From NCBI GenBank assembly GCA_030674875.1, contig JASXSU010000006.1:1-34106 (forward strand): 34,106 nucleotides of DNA, in the 5' to 3' direction. Positions 9,301-18,000 of the stretch are shown piece after piece; within the stretch, counting starts at the first letter, position 1, and each line of letters starts with the position of its first letter. Position numbers and translations under genes: made by a program. The notes beneath the pieces were generated by a model that saw only the letters and a program-made list of their open reading frames with translations, searched no databases and was not told the DNA's origin. This DNA is from Candidatus Endonucleibacter sp. (ex Gigantidas childressi). Lineage in GTDB: Bacteria; Pseudomonadota; Gammaproteobacteria; Pseudomonadales; Endozoicomonadaceae.

Positions 9301-10147
9301 GTAATTTGCTTATTAAGCTATCGGAATTACGCGCACCCCAATTCACCAATGCTTCTAATACTGGATATTGTATCTCTGCTGGCGTATTACTTGTTGTAGC
9401 TACTACATAATGGGTTGATAATACATCCACTAAGTTACGCGTTTGCTTCAAGACAACCTCATTTAAGAAGTGCGTATCATTTTGTGCTCTTAACATCAGC
9501 GAACTTACTTGTTCATCTAATTTCGCGCAAATTAGTGGGCTAGCGTTACTCGTCTTAACCTTATCTTGCCACAAGGTGTGAAGCTTATAAAAGCATTGCT
9601 TTGCTCTAGAATTCAATACCTCTGCAACGAACATTTGCTCTTCTTTAGTGAGCTGTGTAAACGTTGTTTTTGTACTTTTTGGCAGGCGGCAACAAGCTCT
9701 CTTCTTTATTTCTTGGGTGATACCGCTAAAACCTATTATCCAGCTAGGTGATTCTAACCCAGCGTTAATTATGTCTTGTTCAAGCTCACCAACTTCTAGC
9801 AAAATACTTACATATACCATAGCAAGCACTTCAAACACGTTTTTTCCCTTAAATGCTTCTAGAGTAACAGAAAGATCGTTGTCATCTAGCACATGTTGCA
9901 AACAACTAATGCTATTATCATGGCTTTTGCTATATTCAGCGCCTCCTAATAAGTTGCTACCACTAAAACACCTTCCAGCTAAGTTTTCCTCTCTATCAGC
10001 CTGACTATGGTCCAGCTTTTTTTGAGTGGCTGCTCGGCACCTTGTTGGTGCAACTGCTCTGCCGGTGACGTATAATTTTGCGCTGAACTTACACTGCAAC
10101 CACAGGCCAATATCAACAGTAAAAAAACACTTTTTACATGTTTGCAA
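6317..10147 (-). CDS. Copy 3: GLUG-repeat surface protein, main open frame
   Basis: The long open frame of copy 3 (1,276 codons from an internal ATG). From about residue 50 on it follows the family exactly: helical domain, hydrophobic segment MGAVVGLCVLAVV, GLUG repeats, Cys-rich segment, NAPCLAKTP, then the transmembrane helix AAFIAVAAVGGGFYWYKRHN. It ends CVRS because an extra base near 6329 throws off the tail. The first ~50 residues (MQTCKKCFFTVDIGL...) are an out-of-frame reading of the signal-peptide region, since one T is missing near 10009. The true start is ATG at 10185, in the other frame. As read, the protein would lack a signal peptide. The two shifts (-1 and +1) cancel for the tail. 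Confidence 0.75.
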   Translation of the reverse strand: MQTCKKCFFTVDIGLWLQCKFSAKLYVTGRAVAPTRCRAATQKKLDHSQADREENLAGRCFSGSNLLGGAEYSKSHDNSISCLQHVLDDNDLSVTLEAFKGKNVFEVLAMVYVSILLEVGELEQDIINAGLESPSWIIGFSGITQEIKKRACCRLPKSTKTTFTQLTKEEQMFVAEVLNSRAKQCFYKLHTLWQDKVKTSNASPLICAKLDEQVSSLMLRAQNDTHFLNEVVLKQTRNLVDVLSTHYVVATTSNTPAEIQYPVLEALVNWGARNSDSLISKLLDDSRRWVTQDYHLTAEENKTNGISAEEKVFFSYLHYNSKDVTEVWHGANESLRDCEAREITNTLLASDVIKNLSDQFKTVQQLNVIYQSGFVALDAMHSNLEQQESLNPEGQAKTKKDKQNGSFGQEDWDEYLEEGLKKNMKDSLLGKVASGINYVFNVVKNGFTAPPTKQEQSKKIMTAWVNMVQKNALHLTDSSDNTGIQLVMAELIKIDSLHKEGDITIKDALITLVAQDCTSSDKEQAFTLLTGLQRKADIRQKTYCYQPLVTAASDKNANDCELQYEQADQPIDIPASGNDFAKHNSAEEKHRDWLSMPTNDYTLQKSKSQNDVEVNEADGSYESDGTNTTKSSPLHVDWCFINLDYEEKNEEQARGQRNTVWIGSSYNSSFYSRLLMGAVVGLCVLAVVDSATAASSPQAEAFFQNHTQAHNSSNLNSSHSRHIRDVSSASASNVIGISNVAELNLIGNHADYPSNGRYKLTGSFNVKKFNKPIPEFTGDFNGNCETLDELPCCLIDALSGNGIVQNINLNNVDTRNAECDPAVAKTMTDDSIVRFIKIENSQFKGVGSYFEEDLIAVKGNAIGMVSNVMREGSSFDNVMIANSTLNVAGAGAGVEFVGGVVGYMKGVKVKEVYIGKTIVKFSDQRGYVGGVVGYSIGSLIQNVTVIDSNISGKYAGGIVGGSWYEKVSTCHVIRTEVSGRFVGGVIGYGAISEMKNATVASSTIIAHAEAPSVGGGIGLSKSFTAVDLTVIDTVIDVVIKPSEYQSEVGGGFGSSESGVQFLNTMIIKTNLSIDGDDGLLYAGWGVGQMTGSGAYEQLAVSQSFINITGVTHIKIGGAVGFTDSASISNFTVSRSKILFEGDGSNVQIGFCIGENKHGISNCTFDETKKIFDNSSYNDANGVSHHQYNYNMNLANQCKGSKLPFIGNDCEIKPEEYRRYKEPLIMVWNAPCLAKTPASVPTIALVASGAAFIAVAAVGGGFYWYKRHNNGGCCVRS

Positions 10148-10185
10148 CAGAATGGAATTGAATAAGATTTAAATGAGATAAACAT
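9979..10185 (-). pseudogene. Copy 3, signal-peptide fragment before frameshift
   Basis: From the genuine family start ATG at 10185: MFISFKSYSIPFCCKHVKSV, hydrophobic core, LACGCSVSSAQ, then LKKSWT, after which the frame is lost. Copies 1 and 8 read ctattggtcc where this copy has ctatggtcc (about 10007-10012), so one T is missing. Restoring it would join this fragment to 6317-10147. Confidence 0.75.
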
Positions 10186-10196
10186 AGTGCTATGTA

Positions 10197-10208
10197 CTCC
10201 TGATTATA
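10197..10208 (-). promoter_or_regulatory. Shine-Dalgarno AGGAG and TATAAT, copy 3
   Basis: AGGAG at 10197-10201 and TATAAT at 10203-10208, same arrangement and spacing as in the other intact 5' ends. Supports ATG 10185 as the ancestral start of copy 3. Confidence 0.5.
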
Positions 10209-10233
10209 TGCTGTTTTTACTGCTGTAACATGC

Positions 10234-10266
10234 TATCAGATGAGCAACAGGTAAGCAACAGATAAC
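10234..10266. repeat. 11-bp tandem repeats upstream of copy 3
   Basis: Plus strand: tatcagatgag, caacaggtaag, caacagataac in direct succession, an 11-bp period close to one helical turn, about 50-80 bp upstream of the start codon. Confidence 0.6.
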
Positions 10267-10534
10267 CAACATGCCCGTCTAAAACATAAAGAGAGCCCAT
10301 GCGCTAAATTGTAATACAATAACTTATAGTGAAATAAATACAAACATGCTAGTAACTGATAAAGATGCAGTCAGCAAATATTCAGAACTTTATAGCTTCA
10401 AATATAGTGTAATTGTCACTCATTATTTTACAATTTAATATTGTAGGTATTTACCAAAAACGGTAAAACTTATATTTACTTCTCAGATAATTTTAAAACA
10501 ACTTAATAGTACCCATAACCCATCGTACTTCAAA

Positions 10535-10572
10535 TGCCTATTCTTACCAATCAGCAAAATTAAGAATAGGCA
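10535..10572 (-). terminator. Conserved hairpin downstream of copy 4
   Basis: TGCCTATTCTTA and TAAGAATAGGCA pair perfectly over 12 bp with a 14-nt loop, 21 nt past the copy 4 stop. Only a short TTTG follows on the minus strand, so it is a weak intrinsic terminator or an mRNA 3'-end stabiliser. The stem is invariant in five spacers although the loop varies (cagcaaaat/cagaaaaat). Confidence 0.55.
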
Positions 10573-10592
10573 GCGTACAGATTCAATTACAG

Positions 10593-10808
10593 CTATTCAA
10601 CTGCACCTGAAGACTCAATCATACTCATACCTTCTTCAGCTTTTTGTTCATCTTTTCCGCGTGGATGGTCACCATCTTCTGTAAACAGCTCCCTATGATC
10701 TGAACAACAACCTCCATTATTATGCCTTTTATACCAATAAAAACCACCACCAACAGCAGCAACGGCAATAAAAGCAGCACTAGATGCTCCAAGTGCGATT
10801 GTAGGCAC
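10593..10808 (-). pseudogene. Copy 4, transmembrane and tail fragment
   Basis: Reads VPTIALGASSAAFIAVAAVG, then GGFYWYKRHNNGGCC and the GAVE-type tail (SDHRELFTEDGDHP, KDEQKAEEGMSMIESSGAVE). This is the expected end of copy 4 but out of frame with 10780-11580: the sequence gtgttctgcgc near 10831 has one base more than gtgtttgcgc in copy 5. It combines the KRHNNGG-type membrane helix with the GAVE tail, unlike copies 3 and 8. Confidence 0.75.
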
Positions 10809-11580
10809 TGTGGCTGCAGAGACTGGTGTTCTGCGCTTGCGTTAAGCAAGGTGCATTCCATACCATAATAACAGGCTCTTTATAACGTCTATATTCTTCT
10901 GGTTTAATTTCACAATCTTCCCCTATAAAAGGCAACTTACTCCTCCTGCATTGATTAGCTAAGTTCATATTATAATTATACTGATGGTGTGAGGTTCCGT
11001 TCGTATCATTGTAAGATGAGTTATCGAATATCTTTTTAGTTTCATCAAAGTCACATGTACTATTTCCATCTTTATTGTATCCCATACAAAATCCTATTTG
11101 TACATTTGATCCATTCCCTTCAAATAGTATCTTGCTCCTGCTTACCGTAAAGCTTGAAATAGAAGCGGAATCAATAAACCCAACAGCACCACCTATTTTT
11201 ATATCCTTTACCCCCTTAATATTGATAAAGCTTTGACTAACTGCAAGCTGTCCATATTCATTACTTCCTGTCATCTGGCCCCACCCCCATCCAGCATCCA
11301 CCATATCTCCAACTATACTCAGGTTAGTTTTGATGATCATTGTATTGGAAAATTGTACGCCTGAACCTGACCATCCAAAACCACCGCCAACTTCTGATTT
11401 ATATTCTGAGGATTTGCTAACAACATCAATAACAGTATCAATAACAGTAAGGTCTACAGCAGTCATAGCAGTAGCCAACCCTATTCCGCCCCCAACAGAA
11501 GGATATTGAGTATGCGCAATAATAGTAGAATTAGCAACTGTAGCATTTTTCATTTCACTGCTTTCACCAGATCCGATCAC
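10780..11580 (-). pseudogene. Copy 4, middle fragment: GLUG repeats and Cys-rich segment
   Basis: The listed frame begins at MIGSGESSEMKN but homologous coding continues upstream to about 11757. It contains VGGGIGLA, VGGGFGWS, AGWGWGQM and IGGAVGFI repeats, then CDFDETKKIF, NQCRRSKLPFIGEDCEI and NAPCLTQAQ, where the frame is lost. Separated from the N-terminal part by a net +1 (or -2) change near 11757 and from the tail by +1 near 10831. Confidence 0.75.
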
Positions 11581-11719
11581 CCCACCTACAAAACGACCAT
11601 TTACTTCCGTCCTAATAACATGACAGGTACTAACTTTATCAGACTTTGAGTAACCTACTATTCCTCCGGCAATGCTTCCAAAAATATTCGAATCTATAAC
11701 GGTAATATTCTGTATGGCA

Positions 11720-14653
11720 CTACCAGCGGAGTTTCCAACAACACCTCCAACACGACTTTTGACCCGCGCCCTTTACAATAGTGTTGCCGATATAAACTTC
11801 TTTAACTGTCACACCTTTCATCATTCCTGCTACCCCACCGACACGTGATGCCCAGCCTGAGCCAGTAATATTGACATTTACTATTATTACCTTAAAAACT
11901 TCACTCCCACTATTATATGCTGCTCCTACTACCCCACCGGCATATTTAACCCCAGTGCCATTAAGAGTGCTATTTGCTATCATTACATTATCAAAACTAG
12001 ATTCCCCCCACATAACATTAGAGACCATACCTATAGCATTCCTTTTAACCTCGCCATAACTTTTCAAATAGCTACCAACCCCTTCAAACTGACTATTCTC
12101 AATTTTGATAAATCTAACTATGGACTCATCAGTCATAGTCTTGGCAACTGCTGGGTCACATTCTGCATTCCTAGTGTCAACATTATTGAAGGTTATGTTT
12201 TGAACGATTCCCTTACCTGAAAGTTTGTCTATCAAGCAGCATGGCAGCTCGTCAAGGGTTTCATTATTTCCATTGAAATCACCTGTAAACTCCGGTATTG
12301 GTTTGTTGAATTTTTTTACGTTAAAGCTTGCAGTTAGTTTATAGCGGCCGTTACTAGGGTAATCTGCATGATTGCCAATTAAGTTCAGCTCTGTGACATT
12401 ACTGATGCCAATAACATTAGAAGCAGAGGCTGCACTCACATCCCTAATATGACGAAAATGGTTACTATTTAAATTTGAGCTATCGTGTGCTTGGGTATGG
12501 TTCTGAAAAAATGCCTCAGCTTGAGGAGAGCTTGCTGCTGTAGCAGAGTCCACAACAGCTAAAACACACAAGCCTACAACTGCGCCCATAAGAAGCCTAT
12601 TGTAAAACGATGAATTATAGCTAGATCCTATCCACACAGTCTTGCGCTGGCCTCCTGCCTGCTCTTCATTTTTTTCTTCACAATCTATATTAATAAAACA
12701 CCAATCTACGTGCAAAGGTGATGATTTGGTTGTATTAGTACCATCACTTTCATAACTCCCATCAGCTTCATTAACCTCAACATCATTTTGTGATTTACTT
12801 TTTTGTAACGTATAGTCGTTTGTTGGCATAGACAACCAATCTCTATGCTTTTCTTCAGCACTATTGTGTTTCGCAAAATCATTACCACTTGCTGGAATAT
12901 CTATTGGCTGGTCTGCTTGCTCATATTGTAACTCACAATCATTAGCATTTTTATCTGAAACAGCAGTAACAAGTGGTTGGTAGCAATATGTTTTTTGTCG
13001 TATATCTGCTTTACGCTGTAACCCTGTTAACAGGGTAAACGCTTGTTCTTTATCTGAACTAGTACAATCCTGTGCAACCAGTGTAGTTAAAGCATCTTTT
13101 ATGGTTATATCTCCTTCTTTATGCAGGCTATCTATTTTTATCAACTCTGCCATAACCAATTGTATGCCTTTATTATCTGAGCTATCTGTTAAATGCAAGG
13201 CATTTTTTTGTACCATATTAACCCAGGCAGTCATTATTTTTTTGCTTTGCTCTTGCTTGGTTGGTGGTGCCGTAAAGCCATTTTTTACAACATTAAATAC
13301 ATAATTAATACCAGATGCAACTTTACCCAAAAGACTGTCTTTCATGTTTTTCTTTAGACCTTCCTCTAGGTATTCATCCCAGTCTTCTTGGCCAAATGAT
13401 CCGTTTTGTTTATCTTTCTTTGTTTTAGCTTGGTCCTCTGGGTTAAGGCTTTCTTGTTGTTCTAGGTTGCTATGCATTGCATCTAATGCCACAAATCCAG
13501 ACTGATAAATGACATTTAATTGTTGTACTGTTTTAAACTGATCACTTAAATTTTTTATAACATCGCTAGCTAATAAAGTATTAGCAATCTCTCTGGCTTC
13601 ACAATCACGTAAAGACTCATTTGCACCATGCCATACCTCGGTTACATCTTTTGAGTTGTAATGCAAATAGGAGAAAAATACTTTTTCCTCTGCGCTTATG
13701 CCATTTTTTTTGTTTTCTGCTGCAGTCAAATGATAATCTTGCGTAACCCAACGTTTGCTATCATCTAGTAATTTGCTTATTAAGCTATCGGAATTACGCG
13801 CACCCCAATTCACCAATGCTTCTAATACTGGATATTGTATCTCTGATGGCGTATTACTTGTTGTAGCTACTACATAATGGGTTGATAATACATCCACTAA
13901 GTTACGCGTTTGCTTCAAGACAACCTCATTTAAGAAGTGCGTATCATTTTGTGCTCTTAACATCAGCGAACTTACTTGTTCATCTAATTTGGCGCAAATT
14001 AGTGGGCTAGCGTTACTCGTCTTAACCTTATCTTGCCACAAGGTGTGAAGCTTATAAAAGCATTGCTTTGCTCTAGAATTCAATACCTCTGCAACGAACA
14101 TTTGCTCTTCTTTAGTGAGCTGTGTAAACGTTGTTTTTGTACTTTTTGGCAGGCGGCAACAAGCTCTCTTCTTTATTTCTTGGGTGATACCGCTAAAACC
14201 TATTATCCAGCTAGGTGATTCTAACCCAGCGTTAATTATGTCTTGTTCAAGCTCACCAACTTCTAGCAAAATACTTACATATACCATAGCAAGCACTTCA
14301 AACACGTTTTTTCCCTTAAATGCTTCTAGAGTAACAGAAAGATCGTTGTCATCTAGCACATGTTGCAAGCAACTAATGCTATTATCATGGCTTTTGCTAT
14401 ATTCAGCGCCTCCTAATAAGTTGCTACCACTAAAACACCTTTCAGCTAAGTTTGCCTCTCTATCAGCCTGACTATTAGTCCAGCTTTTTTTGGCTGGCTG
14501 CTCGGCACCTTGTTGGTGCAACTGCTCTGCCGGTGACGTATAATTTTGCGCTGAACTTACACTGCAACCACAGGCCAATATCAACAGTAAAAAAACACTT
14601 TTTACATATTTGCAACAGAATGGAATTGAATAAGATTTAAATGAGATAAACAT
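11720..14653 (-). CDS. Copy 4: GLUG-repeat surface protein, N-terminal two thirds
   Basis: 977 residues from the family start ATG at 14653 (AGGAG 11 nt upstream). It holds the signal peptide, the invariant helical domain, the internal hydrophobic segment near 688-710, the DELPCCLID and NAECDPAVA motifs, and the first GLUG repeats (AGGVVGAA, VGGVAGMM). The frame breaks after GAGQK and ends KSCWRCCWKLRW, where homologues continue into VGGVVG. The break lies in cacgacttttgac (about 11751-11763), one base longer than copy 6 and two shorter than copy 1. Copy 8 is broken at the same GQK site. If translated as read, the product is exported but lacks the C-terminal anchor. Confidence 0.8.
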   Translation of the reverse strand: MFISFKSYSIPFCCKYVKSVFLLLILACGCSVSSAQNYTSPAEQLHQQGAEQPAKKSWTNSQADREANLAERCFSGSNLLGGAEYSKSHDNSISCLQHVLDDNDLSVTLEAFKGKNVFEVLAMVYVSILLEVGELEQDIINAGLESPSWIIGFSGITQEIKKRACCRLPKSTKTTFTQLTKEEQMFVAEVLNSRAKQCFYKLHTLWQDKVKTSNASPLICAKLDEQVSSLMLRAQNDTHFLNEVVLKQTRNLVDVLSTHYVVATTSNTPSEIQYPVLEALVNWGARNSDSLISKLLDDSKRWVTQDYHLTAAENKKNGISAEEKVFFSYLHYNSKDVTEVWHGANESLRDCEAREIANTLLASDVIKNLSDQFKTVQQLNVIYQSGFVALDAMHSNLEQQESLNPEDQAKTKKDKQNGSFGQEDWDEYLEEGLKKNMKDSLLGKVASGINYVFNVVKNGFTAPPTKQEQSKKIMTAWVNMVQKNALHLTDSSDNKGIQLVMAELIKIDSLHKEGDITIKDALTTLVAQDCTSSDKEQAFTLLTGLQRKADIRQKTYCYQPLVTAVSDKNANDCELQYEQADQPIDIPASGNDFAKHNSAEEKHRDWLSMPTNDYTLQKSKSQNDVEVNEADGSYESDGTNTTKSSPLHVDWCFINIDCEEKNEEQAGGQRKTVWIGSSYNSSFYNRLLMGAVVGLCVLAVVDSATAASSPQAEAFFQNHTQAHDSSNLNSNHFRHIRDVSAASASNVIGISNVTELNLIGNHADYPSNGRYKLTASFNVKKFNKPIPEFTGDFNGNNETLDELPCCLIDKLSGKGIVQNITFNNVDTRNAECDPAVAKTMTDESIVRFIKIENSQFEGVGSYLKSYGEVKRNAIGMVSNVMWGESSFDNVMIANSTLNGTGVKYAGGVVGAAYNSGSEVFKVIIVNVNITGSGWASRVGGVAGMMKGVTVKEVYIGNTIVKGAGQKSCWRCCWKLRW

Positions 14654-14664
14654 AGTGCTATGTA

Positions 14665-14676
14665 CTCCTGATTATA
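14665..14676 (-). promoter_or_regulatory. Shine-Dalgarno AGGAG and TATAAT, copy 4
   Basis: AGGAG at 14665-14669 and TATAAT at 14671-14676, identical in arrangement to copies 1, 3, 5, 6 and 8. Confidence 0.5.
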
Positions 14677-14701
14677 TGCTGTTTTTACTGCTGTAACATG
14701 C

Positions 14702-14734
14702 TATCAGATGAGCAACAGGTAAGCAACAGATAAC
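14702..14734. repeat. 11-bp tandem repeats upstream of copy 4
   Basis: tatcagatgag, caacaggtaag and caacagataac on the plus strand; same three units as upstream of copy 3. Confidence 0.6.
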
Positions 14735-15002
14735 CAACATGCCCGTCTAAAACATAAAGAGAGCCCATGCGCTAAATTGTAATACAATAACTTATAGTGA
14801 AATAAATACAAACATGCTAGTAACTGATAAAGATGCAGCCAGCAAATATTCAGAACTTTATAGCTTCAAATATAGTGTAATTGTCACTCATTATTTTACA
14901 ATTTAATATTGTAGGTATTTACCAAAAACGGTAAAACTTATATTTACTTCTCAGATAATTTTAAAACAACTTAATAGTACCCATAACCCATCGTACTTCA
15001 AA

Positions 15003-15040
15003 TGCCTATTCTTACCAATCAGAAAAATTAAGAATAGGCA
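15003..15040 (-). terminator. Conserved hairpin downstream of copy 5
   Basis: Perfect 12-bp stem TGCCTATTCTTA/TAAGAATAGGCA with a 14-nt loop, 20 nt after the copy 5 stop codon. No long U-run follows. Confidence 0.55.
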
Positions 15041-15060
15041 GCGTACAGATTCAATTACAG

Positions 15061-18000
15061 CTACTCAACTGCACCTGAAGACTCAATCATACTCATACCT
15101 TCTTCAGCTTTTTGTTCATCTTTTCCGCTTGGATGGTCACCATCTTCTGTATACAGATCCCTATGACCTGAAGAACCAACATCTCCATTAATCTTCCTTT
15201 GATACCAATAACAACCAACACCATAAGCAGCAACGGCAATAAAAGAACCACAAGATACTCCAATAATTAATGCTTCTTTAGGTACTTCTGTAGGTGCTTC
15301 TGTAGGTGCTTCTATAGGTGCTTCTATAGGTGTTTCTGTAGGTGTTTCTGTAGGTGCTTCTGTAGGTGCTTCTGTAGGTGTTTCTGTAAGTGCTTCTGTA
15401 GGTGTTTCTGTAGGTGTTTCTGTAGGTGCTTCTGTAGGTGTTTCTGTAGGTGTTTCTGTAGGTGCTTCTGTAGGTGTTTCTGTAAGTGCTTCTGTAAGTG
15501 CTTCTGTAGGTGTTTCTGTAGGTGTTTCTGTAGGTGCTGAAAGTGCGGTTGTAGGCACTGTGGCTGCAGAGTCGGGTGTTTGCGCTTGCGTTAAGCCAGG
15601 TGCATTCCATACCATAATAAGAGGCTCTTTATAACGACAATATTCTTCTGGTTTAATTTCACAATCTTCCCCTATAAAAGGCAACTTACTCCTCTTGCAT
15701 TGATTAGTTAAGTTCATATTATAATTATACTGATGGCATGAGGCTCCGTTCGTATCATTGTAAGGTGAGTTATCGAATATCTTTTTAGTTTCATCAAAGT
15801 CACATTTACTATTTCTGTTTTTGTATCCCATACAAAATCCTATTTGCACATTTGATCCCTCCCCTTCAAATAGTATCTTGCTCCTGCTTACCGTAAAGTT
15901 TGAAATAGAACCGGAATTAATAAACCCAACAGCACCACCTATTGTTATACTCTTTACCCCCTTAATATTGATAAAGCTTTGACTAACTGCAAGCTGTTCA
16001 TATGCACTACTTCCCGCCATCTTGCCACCCCCCCATCCAGCAGACAAAACACCATCACCTCCATCTATACTCAAGTTAGTTTTGATGATCATTGTATTGG
16101 AAAATTGTACGCCTGACTCTGACTTTCCAAAACCACCGCCAACTTCTGACTGATCTTCTGAGGCTTTGATAACAACATCAATAACAGTATCAATAACAGT
16201 AAGGTCTACAGCAGTAATAGCATCAGCAAGCCCTATTCCGCCCCCAACAGAAGGACTTTCAGTATGCGCACTAATAGTAGAACTAGCAACTGTAGCATTT
16301 TTCATTTCACTGTTTTTACCAGATCCGATCACCCCACCTACAAAACGACCACTTACTTCCGTACTAATAACATGACAGATACTAACTGTAGTATGCCTTG
16401 AGACACCTACTATTCCTCCGGCATGGTCTCCAGAAATATTCGAATCTATAACGGTAACATTCTGCATGGCACTACCATAGGAGTATCCAGCAACACCTCC
16501 AATATAACGTGATTGACCCGAGCCACTTACAATAGTCTTGCCGATATAAACTTCTTTAATTCTCACACTTCGCATCTTTCCTGCTATCCCACCTAGATCT
16601 GAGTATAAGCCAGTAATATTGACATTTACTATCATTACTTTAAAAAATTCACTCCCATTATTATATACTTCTCCTACTACCCCACCAACATATTTAACCC
16701 CACTAAGGCCATTAAGAGTGCTATTTGCTATCATTACATTATCAAAACTAGATGCCTCCGACATAACATTAGAGACCATACCTATTCTATTATTTATACC
16801 AACCCCTTCAAACTTACTATTCCCAATTTTGATAAATCTAACCATGGAATAATTATGCATAGTCTTGGCAACTGCTGGGTCACATTCTGCATTACTAGTG
16901 TCAACATTATTGAAGGTTGTGTTTTGAACGATTCCCTTACCTGAAAGTTTGTCTATCAAACAGCATGGCAGCTCGTCAAGGGTTTCACCATTTCCATTGA
17001 AATCACCTGTAAACTCCGGTATTGGTTTGTTGAATTTTTTTACGTTAAAGCTTGCAGTTAGTTTATAGCGGCCGTTACTAGGATAATCTGGATTATTGCC
17101 AATTAAGTTCAGCTCTGCTACATTACTAATGCCAATAACATTAGAAGCAGAGGCTGCACTCATATCCCTAATATGACGAGAATGGTTACTATTTAAATTT
17201 GAGCTATCGTGTGCTTGGGTATGGTTCTGAAAAAATGCCTCAGCTTGAGGAGAGCTTGCTGCTGTAGCAGAGTCCACAACAGCTAAAACACACAAGCCTA
17301 CAACTGCGCCCATAAGAAGCCTATTGTAAAACGATGAATTATAGCCAGATCCTATCCACACAGTATTGCGCTTGCCTCCTGCCTGCTCTTCATTTTTTTC
17401 TTCACAATCTAGATTAATAAAACACCAATCTACGTGCAAAGGTGATGGTTTGGTTGTATTAGTACCATCACTCTCATAACTCCCATCCGCTTCATTAACC
17501 TCAACATCATTTTGTGATTTACTTTTTTGTAACGTATAGTCGTTTGTTGGCATAGACAACCAATCTCTATGCTTTTCTTCAGCACTATTGTGTTTCGCAA
17601 AATCATTACCACTTGCTGGAATATCTATTGGCTGGTCTGCTTGCTCATATTGTAACTCACAATCATTAGCATTTTTATCTGAAGCAGCAGTAACAAGTGG
17701 TTGGTAGCAATATGTTTTTTGTCGTATATCTGCTTTACGCTGTAACCCTGTTAACAGGGTAAACGCTTGTTCTTTATCTGAACTAGTGCAATCCTGTGCA
17801 ACCAGTGTAATTAAAGCATCTTTTATGGTTATATCTCCTTCTTTATGCAGGCTATCTATTTTTATCAACTCTGCCATAACCAATTGTATACCTGTATTAT
17901 CTGAGCTATCTGTTAAATGCAAGGCATTTTTTTGTACCATATTAACCCAGGCAGTCATTATTTTTTTGCTTTGCTCTCGCTTGGTTGATGGTGCCGTAAA

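Larger units (their letters stand above)
10186..10592. other. Conserved intergenic spacer, copies 3/4
   Basis: No gene seen. From right to left it holds the copy 4 transcription end with a 12-bp hairpin (10535-10572), a small inverted repeat TTTACC/GGTAAA (10450-10467), an AT-rich stretch, an ATTGTAATACAAT palindrome near 10308, three 11-bp repeats (10234-10266), and the copy 3 TATAAT/AGGAG. It is nearly identical to 14654-15060. Confidence 0.8.
14654..15060. other. Conserved intergenic spacer, copies 4/5
   Basis: No gene seen. It is nearly base-for-base the same as 10186-10592, including the three 11-bp repeats at 14702-14734 and the hairpin, which shows that spacer and gene duplicate or convert together. 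Confidence 0.8.

Noticed and set aside
9648-10004. 118-codon plus-strand ORF (MSCVNVVFVLF...) repeated opposite most copies
   Set aside because: It is antisense to the invariant helical domain. It recurs only because that DNA is nearly identical in all copies, and it has no ribosome site.
6317-10147. ATG at 10147 as a genuine alternative start of copy 3
   Set aside because: The first ~50 residues are an out-of-frame reading of the conserved signal-peptide DNA, and the conserved AGGAG belongs to ATG 10185.
15278-15610. Tyr-Arg-Asn-Thr repeat ORF on the minus strand inside copy 5
   Set aside because: An alternate frame of the 12-bp stalk repeat, which stays open in all frames because 12 is a multiple of 3. 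The TEAP/TETP frame is continuous with the gene.
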